From: a virus
IMG/VR virus record: IMGVR_UViG_3300009285_001669
Location: 1 to 25,371 of that record
DNA: 25,371 nt
Strand: one strand, 5' to 3'
This document shows positions 8,991 to 17,481 of this stretch, in pieces. Each line of letters opens with the position of its first letter. Positions within the stretch are counted from its first letter, which is position 1. The notes under the pieces were generated by a model, which saw nothing but the letters and a program-made list of their open reading frames with translations, had not been told where the DNA came from and searched no databases. The translations under genes were made by a program, and so were the position numbers.

Positions 8991-10181
8991 TTATTTCCGA
9001 AACGTGGACTTGATCGTTTCACAACCCGCAATATACGCTTCAAGCTTGCTTCTTTCGCGAATATCCCCAATCTGTTCAAGCGTATTCGTCGCATCTAAAG
9101 CCGCCAATGTTGCAGCGTTATCCCCCGCCGTTTCAGCGGCTATCTCGTTGGTGGCAAGAGCCTCCACGAGCGTTTGCATATCGGTTGTGAGCCGCGTTTC
9201 GTCTTCTACGTCCGTTACGTCTCCGTCCAGATACGTGATACTCCGAAGCCCCGCCGTAACAAGCCCGGCGGTTTTCGCCAACTGCTCAACAATCCGATAT
9301 AACATCTCTCTATCACCGATAAATTTTCGCCCAGTATAGAGATTCTCAGAGATATCATAGAGACGCCCATCACGGTGACTGCTCAACTGAGTCACATTTC
9401 CCAACTCATCGATTGCTTTTAGTTCTGCATTCCCGGCAGTTGTAATAGATGCCAGCCCTGCCGCATTGCTCGGTGCCGTCGGCGTTGACGTTTGCTCCGC
9501 CAGCCACATACCTCCATTGCCAGTCACGCCCCACATTGCCGTCGTGTCATTCTGGCTTGAAATTTGGACCACGTATGCGGTTGGTGCTGCGTTCGATTTC
9601 ACCTCAAGCAAAGCATCTGGGGACGTATCATTAACACCAAAGTTGCCAGCAGCTTTAAGTGTTAATTTTGTATTGTTATTCGTCCGAATCAACACATCGT
9701 CATTGGTCGCTGATCCAAGTATGAAGCCTGCCCCATTCGCAACCCCGAAAAACGCCTCCATGTCAACTATTGTGTTTCTCAGCGTTAGCCAGGTATCTCC
9801 GGTATAAAATACTCCAAGAACGCCTGTTATAACGCCCGCCTCCGGCGCTCCGACCGTCAATGTGTTGGTCGGTGCAGTTGTTCCTATGCCAACACGATTC
9901 GTTCCGGCATTCGCATAAAAACTGCCGGAGTCAAAATTAATGACGGCCATGTTTACCGTCATGGTGTCGGATGTTGCCTGAAACGTTACAGAGGCGCTTG
10001 AGACCGTAAACGTGCTTGCCACTATTGTCCCGGTGTGGGTGTGGTCGCCGGTCCATGTTACGTCTTGGTTTTTCTTGACCCCTCCCCCTCCTTCGTCATC
10101 AAATGGTCCGGCGTTGACAGAACTTGTCAACCCTAGGAAAACGATTGTTAACCATATCGGTGACTTCAACGAAATGGTCAT
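8991..10181 (-). CDS. Fibre-like repeat protein with N-terminal signal peptide
   Basis: 396 aa from the ATG at 10181, chosen because it overlaps the upstream stop (ATGA) and has AGGAG about eight bases before it; the frame is open further upstream. The first 24 residues (MTISLKSPIWLTIVFLGL then TSSVNA) form a signal peptide ending VNA. The body is Thr/Asn/Ala-rich and contains NRVGIGTTAPTNTLTVGAPE and FGVNDTSPDALLEV, the GIGT-type motifs found in phage tail fibres and large repetitive surface proteins. The C-terminal 130 residues are helical (REMLYRIVEQLAK, ATNEIAAETAGDNAATLAAL) and may trimerise. No intramolecular chaperone domain is seen. Probably a fibre or spike; export remains to be explained. 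Confidence 0.75.
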   Translation of the reverse strand: MTISLKSPIWLTIVFLGLTSSVNAGPFDDEGGGGVKKNQDVTWTGDHTHTGTIVASTFTVSSASVTFQATSDTMTVNMAVINFDSGSFYANAGTNRVGIGTTAPTNTLTVGAPEAGVITGVLGVFYTGDTWLTLRNTIVDMEAFFGVANGAGFILGSATNDDVLIRTNNNTKLTLKAAGNFGVNDTSPDALLEVKSNAAPTAYVVQISSQNDTTAMWGVTGNGGMWLAEQTSTPTAPSNAAGLASITTAGNAELKAIDELGNVTQLSSHRDGRLYDISENLYTGRKFIGDREMLYRIVEQLAKTAGLVTAGLRSITYLDGDVTDVEDETRLTTDMQTLVEALATNEIAAETAGDNAATLAALDATNTLEQIGDIRERSKLEAYIAGCETIKSTFRK

Positions 10182-10690
10182 TGTCCCCACTCCTGGACAT
10201 GCGCGTTTTCGGCGGACGTGTGAAGCGATAAAAGCCATATATAGATAGAATCCCCCGCAGCAATACATGGCCCTTCCCCCGTCTCAATTTCTCCCGGCCT
10301 GACAGTCGTCGCCTCTCCGGGAATAACGGAAGAAGTTGACGGGATGTAGACAAACGACGCATTGTTGCTCGACGGATTAGAAACTTTGACACAAGCGCGA
10401 TTTGACAGGCTGCTTGACGTAACAGCGTTGGTCCATGCAAATGTCGAAACGGATACCGTCGTCCCGGTCCCAACCCGAGAAATAGGCACTTCCCGGACGC
10501 CTACGGTGGAGGTGTTTACGGAGACAGGCAGGGGATTGGAGGAGGTGACGGAGGAGCCGTTGACAGAAACAACAACGGTATTCGACATAGTGCTTATTCG
10601 TATCGAATTCAGGACATTTACATTGTCCATCCCCGCAAAAACAATCTCCGGGGCAAGTAGCGCAAAAGCTACTAAAAGTATTTTCTTCAT
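10178..10690 (-). CDS. Secreted or virion beta-rich protein with signal peptide
   Basis: 170 aa. The N terminus MKKILLVAFALLAPEIVFAG has a KK n-region, an apolar core and a VFA cleavage site. The mature part is very Ser/Thr/Val-rich (SSVTSSNPLPVSVNTSTVGV) with alternating polar and apolar residues as in beta-structured fibre parts, and has only two Cys residues near the end. It overlaps the glycosyltransferase upstream and the fibre-like gene downstream by four bases each (ATGA). No enzymatic motif. I read it as an accessory fibre or surface protein. Its Ser/Thr-rich surface would suit O-glycosylation by the neighbouring enzymes, but that is inference. Confidence 0.75.
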   Translation of the reverse strand: MKKILLVAFALLAPEIVFAGMDNVNVLNSIRISTMSNTVVVSVNGSSVTSSNPLPVSVNTSTVGVREVPISRVGTGTTVSVSTFAWTNAVTSSSLSNRACVKVSNPSSNNASFVYIPSTSSVIPGEATTVRPGEIETGEGPCIAAGDSIYIWLLSLHTSAENAHVQEWGQ

Positions 10691-11499
10691 TTCAATACCG
10701 CCTCAAATTCGTCTTTGTATTTGCTGAACACTTCGGGCAATTCGTCTTTCCGAGGGGCAAACTCAAACTCTCCAAATTGGCTGTTTTGACTTTCGAGGTG
10801 AACCCTCGGATGATTCATTACTAAGTCAAACAAAGACCCCTTGTCGTTGATGTTGAATACCGTCTTGAACACTGTCTCCATTTTCTGCTCTCGGCGTTTG
10901 CGAGGCTTTGATTCACAAAAATGCTCTAAATGGATGCCAGAATCTTCGACGATAAACGGGTATTGGCGCATGTCCTTATAGACGTTGTGCTGGTTCCCCG
11001 TGATCGCCGTGAAATACATATCCTCATTTGGATCGCCGTAGCATCCCCAATACTTCAACCCAAACCCGTTCCGCATAATGGTCTTCCACTTGTTCGTCCG
11101 GCCCTTCGTTATCTCGGTTTTTAGGTCTTCCCCTGCGAACGACCGCATGTTGACGTAGTATGCTAAACCGGACATCTGCTCCCGATTCGCAAGGATTCCT
11201 GGTTTCGTCAGGATCATGTCAGGATGAGCATATAGCAAGTAAGAACCGGAACACTCCTTCATGCACTCGTTGAAGGTTTTAACGTAATTTTCCTTGAAGT
11301 CGGTAAAATCCCTGTTCTTGAATATCTTGATTTTTCCGCTTGGGTCATACTTCTCTTTGATGTAGTCCAACAATCGGAGAGTGCCATCAGTTGAAGAATC
11401 AAAGTAGACAATTTCGTCTACGTGGGGCAGTAACGACATTGCCCCGTGGCCGATAAAATCCTGTTCGTTTTTTATGACCGAAAAAGCGGAAACCGTCAC
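10687..11499 (-). CDS. GT2-like glycosyltransferase with an atypical metal motif
   Basis: 270 aa starting at a GTG that directly follows the TAA of the upstream gene; an in-frame stop precedes it, so no earlier start is possible. The start of the GT-A fold is visible: TVSAFSVIKNEQDFIGHGAM, then EIVYFDSSTDGTLRLLDYI in place of the usual vvDd.StDgT. Where GT2 enzymes have DXD this protein has LLYAHPDMIL (about 90-99), keeping only one Asp. HLEHFCESKPRKRREQ in the C-terminal half could be an acceptor or catalytic region. It lies between two genes for signal-peptide proteins. Glycosyltransferase is the best call, but activity with the altered motif is uncertain. Confidence 0.75.
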   Translation of the reverse strand: MTVSAFSVIKNEQDFIGHGAMSLLPHVDEIVYFDSSTDGTLRLLDYIKEKYDPSGKIKIFKNRDFTDFKENYVKTFNECMKECSGSYLLYAHPDMILTKPGILANREQMSGLAYYVNMRSFAGEDLKTEITKGRTNKWKTIMRNGFGLKYWGCYGDPNEDMYFTAITGNQHNVYKDMRQYPFIVEDSGIHLEHFCESKPRKRREQKMETVFKTVFNINDKGSLFDLVMNHPRVHLESQNSQFGEFEFAPRKDELPEVFSKYKDEFEAVLK

Positions 11500-12234
11500 T
11501 TATTCATGTCCCGTGCTGAAAGAAACCTCATACCAAACGCCGGATAAAAGACGAAGAACAAGGTTGTCTCCGGGGTTAGAAAGAACCCTGTCAGTGGAAG
11601 TCGTCGTCGTGCTAAGCTGAATGTATGCCGTGTCGTTAAGGGTAATGTTTGCTGTCGTGGACGACATGACAGTGAACATTGACCCATTCGCTACCGAAGT
11701 GGATATACATGAATTCGTGCAAGACCAAGAGATAGCACCACCCGTCGTCGTAAAAACCCCAAAACCGGACGTTGGCGTGACTTCAGTGGCCGCGCCGAGG
11801 ATGTAATTGGTTGGAGTGTCAACCGCCAGCCCAGTGGACGTTAAACCAACTGCACTAAGCGCACCGGATATTGAAAGATTCCCATTGTCGTCAAGAGTGG
11901 CAACCGTCGCCTGAGTCGTCGAACCGTCGGGAGTCGTCTTGAATAGGATTTTCGTCCCGTTGGCGGTCGTGGACCAGTCCTGATTTGCTTGGACCTCAAT
12001 AGACCCCTTCGGCCCGGCGAACGCCGATCCGTTATGCCCGTAGGCATGAAACTGCCCCAAAACGTCGCTGGAATAAATCTTGGACGGCGTGCCGAACTGC
12101 CCACGCGCCCGCTTCATAACAGGGCCCGTCCCGGCATCGTCGTTATACGTGATGTAAATCGGGCTATTCCCTTCCGCAAAAACCGTGACCCAAGAGGCCA
12201 CAACAAAAGCCGCCAATACAACCAATCTCTTCAT
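11500..12234 (-). CDS. Fibre-like protein with signal peptide
   Basis: 244 aa with AGGAG ahead of the ATG. A signal peptide covers residues 1-20 (MKRLVVLAAFVVASWVTVFA). The rest is Thr/Ser/Gly-rich with fibre-type motifs: GSIEVQANQDWSTTANGTKI, ATVATLDDNGNLSISGALSA, ending in VLRLLSGVWYEVSFS. The stretch around TTQATVATLDDNGNLSISG matches the shape of head-binding or shaft parts seen in many tail fibre and endo-sialidase-like proteins. It precedes a glycosyltransferase and follows a methyltransferase, with no gap to the former. Likely a virion surface component, with export of uncertain meaning. Confidence 0.75.
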   Translation of the reverse strand: MKRLVVLAAFVVASWVTVFAEGNSPIYITYNDDAGTGPVMKRARGQFGTPSKIYSSDVLGQFHAYGHNGSAFAGPKGSIEVQANQDWSTTANGTKILFKTTPDGSTTQATVATLDDNGNLSISGALSAVGLTSTGLAVDTPTNYILGAATEVTPTSGFGVFTTTGGAISWSCTNSCISTSVANGSMFTVMSSTTANITLNDTAYIQLSTTTTSTDRVLSNPGDNLVLRLLSGVWYEVSFSTGHE

Positions 12235-12243
12235 TTCACTCTC

Positions 12244-12759
12244 CTATTTGACCGCTTTCAGATTCAAGGAAATCGGGATGTTATACCGATTGTCCGTTAT
12301 TTTTGACGCATCATTGACCCCATACGGCAAGTCAACAATCCTGTCTATCTTGCTGAAACCCGCTTGGCTCAGATAACCTGAAAGCGTAGGGAATGTAAAA
12401 GATGAATAATGAAAACTTTCAGGATTCGCCTGGTCCCCATGCAAAAGGTGGTCCAGCCACACCGACAACTCTTTCCCTGATTTCAGATACATTTCTACGA
12501 TCCGCGCAAAATCGGGAACGGACACCCACAAAACACCGCCCTCCTTTAGCACCCGATTCCAATCCAAGAGAACCTTCGGTAACGCAAGCTTCTTAAAATG
12601 TTCAATAATGTGGCTCGCATAAATCTCATCTACGCTCTCCGTTTCAAAGTTGCTCAAATCGGACGCATCCTGAACGAAATCAATGTCTCCATGCTGGATA
12701 ATGTCCAGCTTTTTGAAGCCATCAATCCCTTCCCCTTTTGCGCCGATTTGGAGTTTCAT
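12244..12759 (-). CDS. Class I SAM-dependent methyltransferase (COG4627-like)
   Basis: 171 aa. It starts MKLQIGAKGEGIDGFKKLDI, a compact version of motif I with the acidic residue of motif II (LDI) close behind. It continues with SVDEIYASHIIEHF at about 42-55 (motif IV region) and LKEGGVLWVSVPDF at about 71-84, then DHLLHGDQANPESFHYSSFT, all typical of small predicted methyltransferases found in glycan and capsule clusters. The substrate is not readable; given the neighbours, methylation of a sugar or of a phage protein is likely. Its start shares a base with the upstream stop (TAATG). Confidence 0.85.
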   Translation of the reverse strand: MKLQIGAKGEGIDGFKKLDIIQHGDIDFVQDASDLSNFETESVDEIYASHIIEHFKKLALPKVLLDWNRVLKEGGVLWVSVPDFARIVEMYLKSGKELSVWLDHLLHGDQANPESFHYSSFTFPTLSGYLSQAGFSKIDRIVDLPYGVNDASKITDNRYNIPISLNLKAVK

Positions 12760-13187
12760 TATCGGTAGCTGAACGTGACCTCAGCTCCGCTCGCCGCGCC
12801 GATATGCTGGATACCGCTTGTCACCTGAACATCGAAAAGGTATGTTCCTGCGGCAGCAGAAGCCTCAAATTTCGCAATCGGCCTAGTCGTGTCTCCCGTG
12901 TGGGTGCTGTCATAAACGATAAACGCAGTCGCAACAGAATCTGTAATTGTAATTGCGTGCAAAAGACCGGCGATTGCGCTCACTGTTTTGGTTGACGCAG
13001 TTTGCGAATAGCTGTAATTGCTCTCCACGTTGTAAGTCTGTGCGTGTGACGTGGTGGCGGTTCCCCTGTCTCGGTAGTTGACGGTGATTGACTGGCTGTT
13101 GTCCGGCAACCTGACACTTGGGTTCAGGTCAGCGGCTGACGCACCGACCGCAAACAAGACAAATAGTAAAGGCAAAAATCGTTTCAT
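12759..13187 (-). CDS. Small secreted or virion protein with signal peptide
   Basis: 142 aa from the ATG at 13187, which has AAGGAG five bases upstream; the longer open frame back to 13247 has no better start and crosses a hairpin. Residues 1-18 (MKRFLPLLFVLFAVGASA) are the clearest signal peptide of the window, ending ASA. The mature part is beta-rich: SITVNYRDRGTATTSHAQTY, a middle LLHAITITDSVATAFIVYD and a final GTYLFDVQVTSGIQHIGA. It is the first gene after the major capsid protein, the usual place of a head-decoration or minor structural protein, but such proteins normally lack export signals. Confidence 0.75.
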   Translation of the reverse strand: MKRFLPLLFVLFAVGASAADLNPSVRLPDNSQSITVNYRDRGTATTSHAQTYNVESNYSYSQTASTKTVSAIAGLLHAITITDSVATAFIVYDSTHTGDTTRPIAKFEASAAAGTYLFDVQVTSGIQHIGAASGAEVTFSYR

Positions 13188-13203
13188 TGTTTCTCCTTTA
13201 GCT

Positions 13204-13246
13204 TGGTCCTGGGGGTGATGGCCTTTAGACCACCACCCCCCGACCA
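13204..13246 (-). other. Strong hairpin between capsid gene and next gene
   Basis: TGGTC at 13204-13208 can pair with CGACCA near 13241-13246, and inside it GGGGGTGATGG at 13211-13221 pairs with CCACCACCCCC at 13230-13240 with one mismatch. The hairpin follows the capsid stop in the minus direction but lacks a T-run. It is more likely an RNA-stability or processing hairpin, or a partial terminator that sets high capsid and low downstream expression, than a full terminator. Confidence 0.6.
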
Positions 13247-13253
13247 AATTAAC

Positions 13254-14303
13254 TTAGATCTTCTCGTGAACCCACAGAATCACGCCAGCAGACGGATTCA
13301 ACGCAGCCGCCGCAGCAGTAATCTTGTAGGAGAAATACGCCATGGTGTTGAACTTGTTTCCGCTGTCAGGCGTAGTGATCGCGAACATCTCAAGGCCCGA
13401 AAGTGCCTCGGAAACGCCGAAACTTTCCTGTCCCATGATGAAAACAGGCAGAACCGAGTGAGCCGCAACCGCATACCTAGGACACTCGGGAGTAGCGATA
13501 AACCGCATACGGAAAATGCGGCCCATTTCGCCATTGTAGAGCGTCTCTTTGGAGTTGGCATACTGGTTCCAGTCCTTCCAAGTCGCATCCTTCCTCAGCG
13601 TATGGATCGCATTTGGATGCGTATACGCTGGGAACAGACCGTCGGCGGGAGGCTTAATGCTCTTTCGCTCAAGCACGTTGATGGCTTTCCGCAGACCGAA
13701 GATGCTCAGTTGCGCAGACTGCGAAGGAGCAGTCTTGGAAACGGCGGAAAGGCGGGAGCAGGAAGTCCCGAACATGGCGGGGAACTGGAACTGCGTGTTA
13801 GACGCCACAGCGCCGGTGGTGCCGGTATTCGCACAGAAAGCCGACGCGACAGACGACATATACGCTGACAACAGTTTGGAGGTAGTATGTTGCGCGTAGA
13901 ACGTGGTCTTAAAGATACCAGTGTGGCAGACGCGCTCCCACGTAATCTTGGCAGACTCTTTCAGAGCATTAAGAACGCCTTCGCGGGCATCCAGAACGCT
14001 GAAAAACTCGGCCATATCCGTGTTGATAAGGGCGCGGCCATACTGGGTGATCGTCGCAGAAACCCGACGGGACGAGAACGACGGAGCGGAATTGTCTCCA
14101 CCCTCGGAGAGGGTCGAAGACGCACCGTCAAACTTCGTCCAGGCGTTCCAGTAAACGATCTTTCCCGACCCTTTCGGGCAGGGGTATTTCTTGGCGAGAC
14201 CGTAAAGCGGGGTCTCGTTGTAGACAGTAATCAGGGCCTGCGGAACAAAATAGTTCTTAAGCAGGTTGTCGAGAATACTGGTAGTAGTATTAGTATCAGC
14301 CAT
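13254..14303 (-). CDS. Major capsid protein, N4-gp56 family
   Basis: 349 aa. The protein has the N4-gp56 pattern: an N-terminal NYFVPQALITVYNETPLYGLAKKYPCPKG segment followed by KIVYWNAWTKFDGASSTLSEG, a middle SATITQYGRALINTDMAEF, and a C-terminal PVFIMGQESFGVSE with KFNTMAYFSYKITAAAAAL. It would form the icosahedral shell with an HK97 fold. It sits directly after the scaffold gene, the standard order portal, scaffold, capsid. Length and motifs are normal for the family and no protease domain is present. Confidence 0.9.
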   Translation of the reverse strand: MADTNTTTSILDNLLKNYFVPQALITVYNETPLYGLAKKYPCPKGSGKIVYWNAWTKFDGASSTLSEGGDNSAPSFSSRRVSATITQYGRALINTDMAEFFSVLDAREGVLNALKESAKITWERVCHTGIFKTTFYAQHTTSKLLSAYMSSVASAFCANTGTTGAVASNTQFQFPAMFGTSCSRLSAVSKTAPSQSAQLSIFGLRKAINVLERKSIKPPADGLFPAYTHPNAIHTLRKDATWKDWNQYANSKETLYNGEMGRIFRMRFIATPECPRYAVAAHSVLPVFIMGQESFGVSEALSGLEMFAITTPDSGNKFNTMAYFSYKITAAAAALNPSAGVILWVHEKI

Positions 14304-14334
14304 TTGATTCTCTTTGCACTATATTTTCGAGAAC

Positions 14335-15294
14335 CTAGAACCTAACCTGTGCGCTCAATTTGCGCATTTCCAACCCAATACGATTTGCTTCTGCCATATC
14401 TCTGTTCGCAAACGCCTGTTGCAGTTTGGAATTAAGATCAGCCAGCTTCAACTCAGGGGTTTCCGTCGGTTTCGACATGGGAGGCGGGACGGCTTGCGAA
14501 ACTCCCAATACGGGTGTTCCACGACTCGCCGGTGCTTCGGCGGCCTGCCGTGCCTCTTTAGACGTGATTTCGTCCGAGAACTGCCTGACGGCGGCGCGAT
14601 AAGGATCGGACATTTGCATCAGACCAGGCTCTTCCTGGAACTTCTGTGCAAACCATTCCTGCCCTTCCTTGGTATAAACCCAAGGATGTCCAGCCTGTCC
14701 CAATGAATCGAGGCTTTCGGCCTCTTTCCTGAAACGGCTTTCCTGTCGCGTTTCCGCAAACTGTTCCCTAATAGGATTCACTCTTGACTCAGCAACAATC
14801 TCAGCCGCCTTAAAAATCGCCTCAACGGGGTCCTTTTCAAGGTCAGCAAGGATTTGTTTCCGAAGTTCAGGGCTGATACCCCTGGCATCCACCTGGGGCG
14901 CGGCCTTTTCCAATGAGCGCATTTCCATGCTCTTCTTGGTGAACTCCTTCTGCAATTCCTTGTTCTGCTTTAACAGTTGCTGAATCCGTGCTTCCCTATC
15001 GACTGTCTCACGTCTAAGGCTCTCGTTGGCCTTCTCGATCCTCTGAGGGTCAATTGTGCCTTCCTTGTCTTTAAACGGTTGCAATGGGTCAGACTTCACC
15101 TTTGTTTCTGGAGCGGGAGCCTGAACCTGCGTCTGAGTCTCTACCGGGGCTACCGGGGCCACAACCGGGGGAGCCGACAAGTCAGCCATGAGCGCTTTAG
15201 CCGCTTCTGCTTGCGCGGCAAGTTGCGCCACGGCGCTTTGGTCGGTTTTCCCTACTGGATCAGCCATTACGGTATTGCCTATAATTTCGTCCAT
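14335..15294 (-). CDS. Scaffolding protein
   Basis: 319 aa. The first ATG has GGAGA a few bases upstream; a second Met at residue 10 has none. The sequence is Ala/Gln/Pro-rich to about residue 68, then a long charged helix or coiled coil at about 82-132 (RIEKANESLRRETVDREARI and onward), a middle helical part, and a basic C-terminal helix ending MRKLSAQVRF. Composition, coiled coil, basic tail and position between portal and capsid genes are those of phage scaffolds, which line the procapsid and leave or are degraded before DNA filling. No catalytic motif is present. Confidence 0.85.
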   Translation of the reverse strand: MDEIIGNTVMADPVGKTDQSAVAQLAAQAEAAKALMADLSAPPVVAPVAPVETQTQVQAPAPETKVKSDPLQPFKDKEGTIDPQRIEKANESLRRETVDREARIQQLLKQNKELQKEFTKKSMEMRSLEKAAPQVDARGISPELRKQILADLEKDPVEAIFKAAEIVAESRVNPIREQFAETRQESRFRKEAESLDSLGQAGHPWVYTKEGQEWFAQKFQEEPGLMQMSDPYRAAVRQFSDEITSKEARQAAEAPASRGTPVLGVSQAVPPPMSKPTETPELKLADLNSKLQQAFANRDMAEANRIGLEMRKLSAQVRF

Positions 15295-15327
15295 CTATTC
15301 TCCATTGAACGGACTTGTCTTCTTCCC

Positions 15328-15513
15328 CTAAGATTCCCGTTCACGCCTAATTATTTCCATGCGCTGTCGAACCGCTTCAATCATTCTCAGTTCGCCACAC
15401 GCAATCGAAAATCGTGGTTTTGGAGCGTCATCTAGCACTAACTTCAAATGTGCGTCCAAACGGCTTCTTTCCTCTTCGGCAAGCCATGATTCGAGCTTGT
15501 CTAAATCAGCCAA
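15328..15513 (-). CDS. Small protein between portal and scaffold genes
   Basis: 61 aa, MADLDKLESWLAEEERSRLD and onward, highly charged and helical. It uses a TTG start inside the last codons of the portal gene (overlap eight bases) with GGGGAT upstream; no ATG is available in frame nearby. It fills the only gap between portal and scaffold genes. No family recognised. Small helical proteins at this place occur in many phages, but their job is usually unknown. Confidence 0.6.
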   Translation of the reverse strand: MADLDKLESWLAEEERSRLDAHLKLVLDDAPKPRFSIACGELRMIEAVRQRMEIIRRERES

Positions 15514-17458
15514 GAGGTTGCATCCCCGGATTTCCCATCCCGCCAGCTGGTGAAGGCGGCGTCTCGCTTGACGTCTGCTTCGTCGGCCTCGAAATAGACG
15601 GGACGCCCTGTCCCATACCCATCGGCGTAGGCATTGGCCCTTGTTCCAGTCCTTCCATCAATTCGCTGACTTCGTCAGACGACAATTCCGAATACTTAAA
15701 CAACCGCTTAATAGCGGGAACGGGGTTCCAACCTGGAACAACAGAAGCCATCAACTGCATTTTGGACGCGAGGTCCTGGGACTTCTGCATTTTGTTTTCC
15801 TGTGAAAAAACATCAACGGGGACAAAGTCGTAGCAAATGTCTATCTCTTCTGGCGATTGTCGTTTCCAAGTCTGCCACCTAGCGACAAATTCGCCAGGAA
15901 GCGTCTCAATAGGGACATCACCGAGTATTCGCCGGACAGATTCATCACTAATGTTGAGGTAGACCAGCTCGGAAACCTTCTTCGCGATCTTAACGTCAAG
16001 AGTCCTACCTATGATAAAGGCGTATACCGTGAACCTGTCGAAAGCGGCCTGTCGCATGAGTTCCATGCCGCCCAATGTCTGATTGGTGTCGTTGACGAGC
16101 CCAGCTGTCCCAGTGGTGACACGATTAGCCGCCGTAGTCTCTTGAATCTGTCTTTCTAGTTCCCCGGTTTCTCTAAAAGCCGACAAGGGAACATCTGAAA
16201 TTTGTATCTCCGCGAACGCCTTTCGAATATCATCAATTTCCGAACCCTTGAAACGGATGATTCCACCCGGTTTAGACCTCAACTCCTTAGGATCAACGAT
16301 GTATTTCTCGACAACCGCTATCATCTTGTTCATGATCAGAGTCACGTTGTCGATTCGCTGATTGCGGATTTCGTTGAATTCGTCCTGCAACCCTTCAATA
16401 AGCTGCGCCACTCCAATCCCATACCCGCCACCAGGAGAAGGAATGTAGTCAGCCTTTACAAATTCCGGCTCGTCCGTGTAATTATTGGATTCACCAGAAG
16501 CGAGGAAGTAATCAGCTGACGCGACAAACGCCTTGCCGGGAGTCACCTCCATGGCAGCTTTCTTCTGTTCCTCCGTGTCCTCCGGCATATCCAAATTGAT
16601 CCACTTCAACGGCAACGGCCCGGAATACTCCCACACCGTATGCCGCTTGTCGAAACCCTGCCTTGGCAATTTCGGGTCAGTTACACCTTGGTCGCCCTTG
16701 CTCGTCCGCAAATCGTCCTCAAAGTTGTCGTTTTCCGTGACATCGAACAATTCTTTGACAGAATCCGAATCAAACAACCCTTGGTCGGCCAGCTGCCTTA
16801 ACTCGTTATAGGTCAACTTCTCCCTATGAATGAGTCGGCTCAAATCCGTGAAGTTTGGCTCAGGGAAGATGTTCCTGATATGGATGTGCTTGAACGTCAC
16901 GCCGTCTTTAACTAGAACGTCTTCCCAGTCCTTCGTAGTCCCGATTTTTTGCGGCATACGCATCTTCGCCATGGCAGACAAAAGAGTCTCCATCTTGTCT
17001 TTGACGACTCGCCTCTTTGCGTATTTCTTCTCCCAATAAACCTTCATGAACGCTGAACCGTAAATCGACAATTCTTTGATAACGTGGTATCGGTTCAGAT
17101 CGTAATCGCCCTTCTCCCTGTAATAGTCCACAATGTCCGTATTCAACTCGGCCTGCAACTCGTCCCCCGACTCCCTCGGCTCCAATGCGATAGGACGCTT
17201 CTTCCCGGACCCTATCTTTGTCAATGAAGCGGTAATCACTTCAACACTCGTGACTGTCGCAGGAACAAACATGGTCGCTTGCCACGATTCCTTCTTGGCC
17301 GCAATGTCCGGGTCATAAATGTTTCTATAGTTCCGTTCGTATTTGTCCCATTTGGCATCGTATGCCTGCCTACGCCAATTGTTGGAAGTCTCGTAGAAAT
17401 TCCGAACGAACTTTACGACTTCCTGCTTGTGTATCGCTTTCCAATCTTTATCAGCCAT
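15506..17458 (-). CDS. Portal protein
   Basis: 650 aa from the ATG at 17458, which has AGAGGA six bases before it; the frame is open to 17536 but that part lies in the inverted-repeat leader. It resembles P22/SU10-like podovirus portals: N-terminal SNNWRRQAYDAKWDKYERNY, SWQATMFVPATVTSVEVITAS, HVIKELSIYGSAFMKVYWEK for the wing, IHIRNIFPEP, then GYGIGVAQLIEGLQDEFNEIRNQ and the long helix LGGMELMRQAAFDRFTVYAF, with a Pro/Met/Gly-rich tail. Twelve copies form the DNA channel at one vertex. It follows a structured leader, so it may be separately controlled. Confidence 0.9.
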   Translation of the reverse strand: MADKDWKAIHKQEVVKFVRNFYETSNNWRRQAYDAKWDKYERNYRNIYDPDIAAKKESWQATMFVPATVTSVEVITASLTKIGSGKKRPIALEPRESGDELQAELNTDIVDYYREKGDYDLNRYHVIKELSIYGSAFMKVYWEKKYAKRRVVKDKMETLLSAMAKMRMPQKIGTTKDWEDVLVKDGVTFKHIHIRNIFPEPNFTDLSRLIHREKLTYNELRQLADQGLFDSDSVKELFDVTENDNFEDDLRTSKGDQGVTDPKLPRQGFDKRHTVWEYSGPLPLKWINLDMPEDTEEQKKAAMEVTPGKAFVASADYFLASGESNNYTDEPEFVKADYIPSPGGGYGIGVAQLIEGLQDEFNEIRNQRIDNVTLIMNKMIAVVEKYIVDPKELRSKPGGIIRFKGSEIDDIRKAFAEIQISDVPLSAFRETGELERQIQETTAANRVTTGTAGLVNDTNQTLGGMELMRQAAFDRFTVYAFIIGRTLDVKIAKKVSELVYLNISDESVRRILGDVPIETLPGEFVARWQTWKRQSPEEIDICYDFVPVDVFSQENKMQKSQDLASKMQLMASVVPGWNPVPAIKRLFKYSELSSDEVSELMEGLEQGPMPTPMGMGQGVPSISRPTKQTSSETPPSPAGGMGNPGMQPLG

Positions 17459-17481
17459 TCGATTCCTCTTTTTCAAATGTC

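Noticed and set aside
8991-13187. Diversity-generating retroelement acting on the fibre genes
   Set aside because: No reverse transcriptase gene and no template repeat found in the window.
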